From Hydrogenophaga sp. (GTDB taxonomy: Bacteria > Pseudomonadota > Gammaproteobacteria > Burkholderiales > Burkholderiaceae), in assembly GCA_025458545.1 (NCBI GenBank), contig JALOSH010000055.1, positions 1 to 9,528 on the forward strand: 9,528 nt of DNA, read 5' to 3'. Position 1 is the first letter of the stretch; each line of letters opens with the position of its first letter. A program made the position numbers and the translations under genes. The notes beneath the pieces were generated by a model. That model was not told the origin of the DNA and ran no database searches. It saw only the letters and a program-made list of their open reading frames with translations. Of this stretch, positions 4,986-9,528 are shown piece by piece.

Positions 4986-7900
4986 TCAAGATTCGGGTGT
5001 GTCCTGAGGCCGTGACAGCACCAAGCGAAAGCCGATGAGACGCGCGAAGGTCAAAGGGGGGAGTCGATATCTGTCTGCCCCTCGCCGACCCTCACCCGAT
5101 TGATTTATCGCTTTACCTCGCAGGACAGGCAAGTCGCTCTGATCTTGGCTCTCGTGGAACTTGAGCATCTTGATGTCTCGATCGATGAAAAGGTCTTTTC
5201 CACTGCCATCAGCCTTAAAGAATGTGTTTTGCCACTCCCAAGCGTTGCCGTCGAGGTCAAACACGCCAACTGGACTAGGTGCAAAAATTCCGGTAGGACA
5301 TAAGGATTCAATGCCACTGGTCGAAAGGTTGCCGCGAAGGTGTGCCTGTTCAGGTCCGCCCACCTGCCACGGGTACTGCTGGTCGACAAAGCGTTCCATA
5401 TCTGCAGTGCAAGCAGTCAGCTCACACTCTGCCTCTAAAGGTAGACGAAACTCTTGTCCACTGGCAATGAGCTTCCGATCACGCATCTGCTTGGTCAGCC
5501 AACCAGCGTAGGCCCTGGCCTCAAACCAGTTGAGGTTCATCACCGGGCGGCTACCGTGCAATCGTTGCTCACTCCATTCCATTGGATGGCTGCGAAGTTC
5601 GCCAGCAGGGCGCTGTGCCAACCCATTCAGCACCCACTCGACTTGTGCCGTCGAATCCAACTCACCAGTTCTCCACTGCCAACCCAGCGTGTCCCACCAC
5701 TCGGGCTTGGCGCCAGCAGGATCACCGTAACCGTGTCCGGCAACGAAATGCGCAAACTGATCCACTGTCGTCGGATATCGCGCCATTGCAAACGGAGCAA
5801 CCTCGATCTGTTGACCCGTGATGCGCTCGAAGTCTTCCAGCGCCTTTGAAAGATCACTGAATACCTTTACAAAACCTTCCAGTGGCTCCTGTTCGGGAGA
5901 ATTGGAACTCCAGCGTGACTTGGGCAGATGAAAACGGCCAGGATCAAACCGATCGTCCAGACCCAGCGCAGCGTACAGATCAGCGGCTCGGGTCGCCTTT
6001 TTCAGTGACTCGACGTCGGAAAATGGGGTCGCACGTTCCCAATCCGGCTTGTGCATTTTCGACAATGCCCACAGTGCGGAGCCATCCGCTGCGGCAACAA
6101 ATGGAGCCAGGTAACAAAGACCATCTTGCAGTCGCAGCAACCGCTCGCCGCGATCCGAATTCCCGGCCTTCAACCATCTATTCGTCCGACCGATCAAAGC
6201 CTGAACCTGATGACTTGAGAGTTTCTGCCCTGGTTTCAAGCCCAACGCGCTGGCCAGCGCCCGGCGCTCGCTGGGCTCGGCTGAGGTCAAGGTGACAAAC
6301 AGGTGTTCGCCGTTCACCTCTATGCCCAAAGGGAAGTCTTCGCCCCTCGCTGATGCGGGCCAATGCACGGGCAGCGGACTCAACACGTCGGCCTCATCAG
6401 GCAACTGCCCCAACAAGCTGAAATAGACGCGCGTAGACGCTGGGTCGAAGGGCGCGCTGGCTTCCATGATCCCCGCGAACAATTTGAGCGGGTCAAACAC
6501 ATGCCGCTGCACCGCGCGATGCTCCAACAATCGCTCGGCGATGGGCAACCGAAGTCGCTGAGCCGGGTACCGCTTACCTTCGTCGTCCTTGATAGCGGAA
6601 ATGGCTTCCGTGGCAGAAGCAAGGTTTGGGACGGGCTGCGTTTGGTAGCAAGCCCAGGCCAACAGGTCCATGTCGGCCATGTCCGGCCGCAATAGACCAT
6701 CGGAAAAGCTGTCGCGCAGGATGTCAACTCCAAGCCCTTGACGGCGCATCAGGCGGTAGAGATCGGGGTGAAACAGCTGCAACATCACAAAAACCAGCAC
6801 CCATCGCGGGTCGCGCTCGCCGCCCAGATGGTCGTCCACCGGACGACCGCGTTCGTGGGCCACTTCCACCACCTGGTGAAACAGCTCCACCACCCGAATG
6901 AGTTTGCGAGGTACGTAAGCGTCAAACGCATTCACTACGGCGTGCCCCAGGTGAAAGCGCGCGGAATCACCAGCCTCCGGCTCGGCAAACCAGGGAGCCG
7001 CCTGGTAACCGCTCGATCCCCGGGCGCTGCGCTCCTTCAACAGCTCGCGCTCGTAGGCCTGAAGAAACTTCATGCCCTCGCGCCTGCTCAGGGCGGGCAG
7101 CCGAAACGGCAGGTGAACGATCTTCTCCAGGTATTCAAACCCGGTGATGGGCATCTCAGGCTTTTTGTTGACCAGTGCGTAGTCTTTGTAGCGATGGCCA
7201 ATGCCACGTTCCACCACCTCTTCGTCCAGCGCAAGCACGAAGGCAAAGCTCTCCAGGTTGAAGACGGTCTTGATGAGCTCCAAGGTTTCGACGGCTTTTT
7301 CGGGCAGGCAGCGGTCGAGGTCGTCGATGAAGATGACGAAGTTGATGCTGACTTCCGTCGAAAGATCGACGCCCGTGAGGTGCTTGGCGTACCGACGCGG
7401 ACGGGTGATTGCCTGCAGGGTTTCGTGCATTTCGTAGAAGAACCGCCCGTTCTCCTTGTGTTCCAGCGCCTTGGCCAGTTCTTCCTTGTTGGCGTCGGGG
7501 TTGAGCTTGGGCAGCACTTTGGCGAGAAGTCCAGCACCAGCCAACGCCACGCGGGAACTCAGCGGGACCGAGGTGTCCATGGCAAAGGCCGCGCCCGCCA
7601 GCAACAAGCCAAAGGTACCCACCAACAGGTCCATGTGCTTTTTGATCGCCTCTGGTACCTTGCCCTGAGCCCATTCAGCCGGTGTCTGCGCCTGCTCCAT
7701 GTGCTGTTTGAGCGCCGCCAGAATGTGCAGCAGGATGGGCACGTGCAAGTGGGGCTCGTGCTCGTATTTCCATGGCTGGAAGAAAACGGGCACGGTGAGG
7801 CTGAAATTGCCACCATCGTGTTTGCGCCAGGCTGCCCGCTCCTGCGCGAGCTCAACAGCATGGCGCTCAATCAGCTTGAGCAGGGTGGACTTGCCCGCAC

Positions 7901-8060
7901 CCCATTCGCCAAAGATGCCGACAACCAACGGGTCGTCGCCCAAGCGCCGTTCGCCTTGATGGTCACGATCAAGCGCTGAAATGACGCGCGCCCACAATGT
8001 CTCGGCATACACGCCGTAGCCGAGGTAGTCGCCGTTGTCTTTCTCGGTATCGTCTGCCAT
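4986..8060 (-). CDS. KAP-family P-loop NTPase fused to a C-terminal FGE/SUMF1-like (C-type-lectin-fold) domain
   Basis: The 1024-residue protein has four parts. (1) A KAP-type NTPase at about 12-400: Walker A GEWGAGKST (51-59) and Walker B FVIFIDDLDRC (241-251). (2) Inside it, between the Walker motifs, a membrane insert: hydrophobic stretches 145-161 and, weaker, 167-184, typical of KAP proteins and suggesting an inner-membrane anchor. (3) A 410-740 segment I cannot assign. (4) An FGE/sulfatase-modifying-factor-like domain at about 752-1016, with RLPLEAECELTA (872-883), GVFDLDGNAWEW (932-943) and terminal GFRLVL (1010-1015). The active cysteine pair of true FGE is absent, so binding rather than oxidation is likely. 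Start ATG 8060 has AAGGGG 7 bases upstream; a GTG at 8138 would add 26 unconvincing residues. The KAP relative PifA excludes phage T7, so defence is plausible but unproven. The gene stands alone, with lower GC than its neighbours. Confidence 0.9.
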   Translation of the reverse strand: MADDTEKDNGDYLGYGVYAETLWARVISALDRDHQGERRLGDDPLVVGIFGEWGAGKSTLLKLIERHAVELAQERAAWRKHDGGNFSLTVPVFFQPWKYEHEPHLHVPILLHILAALKQHMEQAQTPAEWAQGKVPEAIKKHMDLLVGTFGLLLAGAAFAMDTSVPLSSRVALAGAGLLAKVLPKLNPDANKEELAKALEHKENGRFFYEMHETLQAITRPRRYAKHLTGVDLSTEVSINFVIFIDDLDRCLPEKAVETLELIKTVFNLESFAFVLALDEEVVERGIGHRYKDYALVNKKPEMPITGFEYLEKIVHLPFRLPALSRREGMKFLQAYERELLKERSARGSSGYQAAPWFAEPEAGDSARFHLGHAVVNAFDAYVPRKLIRVVELFHQVVEVAHERGRPVDDHLGGERDPRWVLVFVMLQLFHPDLYRLMRRQGLGVDILRDSFSDGLLRPDMADMDLLAWACYQTQPVPNLASATEAISAIKDDEGKRYPAQRLRLPIAERLLEHRAVQRHVFDPLKLFAGIMEASAPFDPASTRVYFSLLGQLPDEADVLSPLPVHWPASARGEDFPLGIEVNGEHLFVTLTSAEPSERRALASALGLKPGQKLSSHQVQALIGRTNRWLKAGNSDRGERLLRLQDGLCYLAPFVAAADGSALWALSKMHKPDWERATPFSDVESLKKATRAADLYAALGLDDRFDPGRFHLPKSRWSSNSPEQEPLEGFVKVFSDLSKALEDFERITGQQIEVAPFAMARYPTTVDQFAHFVAGHGYGDPAGAKPEWWDTLGWQWRTGELDSTAQVEWVLNGLAQRPAGELRSHPMEWSEQRLHGSRPVMNLNWFEARAYAGWLTKQMRDRKLIASGQEFRLPLEAECELTACTADMERFVDQQYPWQVGGPEQAHLRGNLSTSGIESLCPTGIFAPSPVGVFDLDGNAWEWQNTFFKADGSGKDLFIDRDIKMLKFHESQDQSDLPVLRGKAINQSGEGRRGADRYRLPPLTFARLIGFRLVLSRPQDTPES

Positions 8061-8109
8061 CCTGCCGCCCCTTGGATCGTTCGGCGCATTGTGCCGCAGG
8101 GGCCTCGAA

Positions 8110-8115
8110 TAAAAT
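8110..8115 (+). promoter_or_regulatory. Candidate -10 box for valS in AT-rich patch between divergent genes
   Basis: TAAAAT differs from TATAAT at one base and sits in GAATAAAATTC (8107-8117), the only AT-rich spot between the NTPase gene and valS. TTGTGC at 8089-8094 could be a -35 box but the 15-bp spacing is short. The same patch could serve the minus-strand gene. Confidence 0.35.
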
Positions 8116-8141
8116 TCACCACTCTCCCACCTTTCCACCCG

Positions 8142-8170
8142 ACGGCGCCTTCAGGGGCGCCGTTTTGTTT
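8142..8170 (+). terminator. Terminator-like hairpin in the valS leader, possible attenuator
   Basis: ACGGCGCC (8142-8149) pairs perfectly with GGCGCCGT (8156-8163) around a 6-base loop, followed by TTTGTTT. The shape is that of a rho-independent terminator on the plus strand. No plus-strand gene ends nearby, since truC stops 3.2 kb away, and it lies only 14 bases before the valS ATG. It may attenuate valS, or be left over from a gene lost when the NTPase gene came in. Confidence 0.6.
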
Positions 8171-8184
8171 CTCGCGCCCACGCC

Positions 8185-9528
8185 ATGTCCGACACCTTGC
8201 ACCAGCCCGGCCTGCTTTCCCTGTCCAAATCGTTCGAGCCCGCCGCGCTCGAAGCCCATTGGGGCCCCGAGTGGGAGAAACGGGGCTATGGCGTGGCCGG
8301 GTTTCGGGGCACGTCGGCACCGAGCGCCGAGGCCGCCGCTGCGGGCAAGAACTTCGCCATCCAGCTGCCGCCACCCAACGTGACCGGCACGCTGCACATG
8401 GGGCATGCGTTCAACCAGACCATCATGGATTCGCTCACGCGCTACCACCGCATGAGCGGTTTCAACACGGCGTGGATTCCGGGGACCGACCACGCGGGCA
8501 TTGCCACGCAGATCGTGGTGGAGCGGCAGTTGCAGGAAAAGGGCATCAGCCGCCACGACATGGGCCGCAAGAACTTCGTAGCCAAGGTGTGGGAATGGAA
8601 GGAGCAGAGCGGCAACACCATCACCACGCAGATGCGCCGCATGGGCGACAGCGTGGACTGGAGCCGCGAGTACTTCACCATGGACGACAAGCTATCGACC
8701 GTGGTGACCGAGACCTTTGTGCGGCTGTACCAGCAGGGCCTGATCTACCGTGGCAAGCGCCTGGTGAACTGGGACCCGGTGCTGATGTCGGCGGTGTCCG
8801 ACCTGGAGGTGGAGAGCGAAGAGGAAGACGGCTCGCTCTGGCACATCCGCTACCCCATCGACGGCTCGGCCGAGTCGCTGGTGGTGGCCACCACGCGGCC
8901 CGAAACCATGCTGGGCGACACCGCTGTGATGGTGCACCCGGAAGACGAGCGCTACACGCACCTGATCGGAAAGCAAGTCAAGCTGCCCATCACCAGCCGC
9001 CTGGTGCCAGTGATTGCCGACGCTTATGTGGACAAGGCCTTTGGCACCGGCGTGGTAAAGGTGACGCCCGCGCACGACCCGAACGACTACCAGGTGGGCC
9101 AGCGCCACGGGTTGCCGATGCTGACCATCTTCAGCCTGGAAGCCAAGGTTTCCAACGCCGAGGCGGCGGACATCCCGGCGGCTTATGTGGGCTTGGACCG
9201 CTTCGTTGCGCGCAAGCAGATCGTGGCGCAGCTGGAGGCCGAGGGCCTGCTGGTCGAGGTGAAGAAACACAAGCTGATGGTGCCGCGCTGCGCCCGCACC
9301 GGCCAGGTGGTCGAGCCGATGCTGACCGACCAGTGGTTCGTGGCGATGACGAGCAAGGGCAATGAACACAACACCAGCGGCACATCGATTGCCGAGAAGG
9401 CGATTGAGGCCGTGCAGTCGGGCGCGGTGAAGTTCGTGCCCGAGAACTGGGTCAACACCTACAACCAGTGGATGAACAACATCCAGGACTGGTGCATCAG
9501 CCGCCAGCTCTGGTGGGGCCACCAGATC
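8185..9528 (+). CDS. valS: Valyl-tRNA synthetase, 5' part (cut by window edge)
   Basis: ValS charges tRNA-Val with valine in the cytoplasm. The window holds the first 448 codons, open to the edge, of a protein usually about 950 residues. Class I signature [15 protein letters not shown] carries the HIGH motif as H71-M-G-H74; [16 protein letters not shown] (100-115) and WGPEW near the N-terminus are typical ValS. The editing domain that removes misacylated threonine is recognised by [12 protein letters not shown] (234-245) and [12 protein letters not shown] (290-301). The fragment ends in [14 protein letters not shown], where the catalytic domain resumes; the KMSKS loop lies beyond the edge. 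ATG 8185 is the first usable start and fits the family N-terminus ([20 protein letters not shown] at 17-36), though no ribosome site is visible before it. Confidence 0.97.
   Translation, partial: MSDTLHQPGLLSLSKSFEPAALEAHWGPEWEKRGYGVAGFRGTSAPSAEAAAAGKNFAIQLPPPNVTGTLHMGHAFNQTIMDSLTRYHRMSGFNTAWIPGTDHAGIATQIVVERQLQEKGISRHDMGRKNFVAKVWEWKEQSGNTITTQMRRMGDSVDWSREYFTMDDKLSTVVTETFVRLYQQGLIYRGKRLVNWDPVLMSAVSDLEVESEEEDGSLWHIRYPIDGSAESLVVATTRPETMLGDTAVMVHPEDERYTHLIGKQVKLPITSRLVPVIADAYVDKAFGTGVVKVTPAHDPNDYQVGQRHGLPMLTIFSLEAKVSNAEAADIPAAYVGLDRFVARKQIVAQLEAEGLLVEVKKHKLMVPRCARTGQVVEPMLTDQWFVAMTSKGNEHNTSGTSIAEKAIEAVQSGAVKFVPENWVNTYNQWMNNIQDWCISRQLWWGHQI

Noticed and set aside
5010..5130. Variable region of a diversity-generating retroelement target
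   Set aside because: The C-type-lectin-like ending suggested it, but the segment has almost no AAC/AAT codons, and there is no template repeat or reverse transcriptase in the window.
6738..7979. 413-codon open frame on the plus strand inside the NTPase gene
   Set aside because: It is antisense to the conserved KAP domain, its translation shows no recognisable motif, and the codon pattern is what a high-GC minus-strand gene leaves on the other strand.
8091..9365. 424-codon plus-strand open frame over valS
   Set aside because: It overlaps the unmistakable valS reading frame in another phase; its Gly/Arg/Ala-rich translation is a frame shadow.
1..9528. tRNA/rRNA genes, CRISPR arrays, insertion sequences
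   Set aside because: No cloverleaf with CCA end, no regularly spaced repeats, and no transposase or integrase frame were seen on either strand.

Overview
The window looks like chromosome of a GC-rich betaproteobacterium, most likely Burkholderiales/Comamonadaceae. This is judged from codon bias, from the bimodular QueF, TruC and ValS sequences, and from long antisense shadow frames typical of high-GC DNA; it is an inference, not a database match. Most of the window is ordinary housekeeping sequence. Two accessory-looking inserts break it up.

Layout. (1) 1-288/321, minus: the start of a small Mpo1-like (DUF962) membrane protein that runs off the left edge. (2) 391-1101, plus: a Crp/Fnr-family regulator, divergent from it, with a small inverted repeat between the two genes. 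(3) 1102-1623: a partly AT-rich segment with a 64-residue gene. Its product has a textbook double-glycine leader and a Cys/Pro/Lys-rich core, and two hairpins follow it, the second a bidirectional terminator. A perfect 17-bp direct repeat brackets the segment; one copy forms the 3' end of queF. (4) 1624-4198, minus: an apparent operon yaaA - prolyl-4-hydroxylase-like 2OG/Fe(II) oxygenase - queF, the last two coupled by an ATGA overlap. (5) 4197-4952, plus: truC, whose ATG lies in the same CATG palindrome as the yaaA start. (6) 4986-8060, minus: one 1024-residue gene joining a KAP-family P-loop NTPase with membrane insert, a long unassigned middle, and a C-terminal formylglycine-generating-enzyme-like (C-type-lectin-fold) domain that lacks the catalytic cysteines. 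(7) 8185-9528, plus: valS, cut by the right edge, with a terminator-like hairpin just before its start.

How the parts relate. yaaA, the oxygenase and queF probably share one transcript; truC and queF both serve tRNA modification and valS tRNA charging, a translation-themed neighbourhood. The lone NTPase gene has lower GC and sits between truC and valS. The KAP family includes the phage-exclusion protein PifA, so a stand-alone defence or membrane-stress sensor is a reasonable hypothesis. The double-glycine peptide lies between the converging crp-like gene and queF with no transporter or modifying enzyme in view. These two inserts are the best candidates for undescribed biology here.
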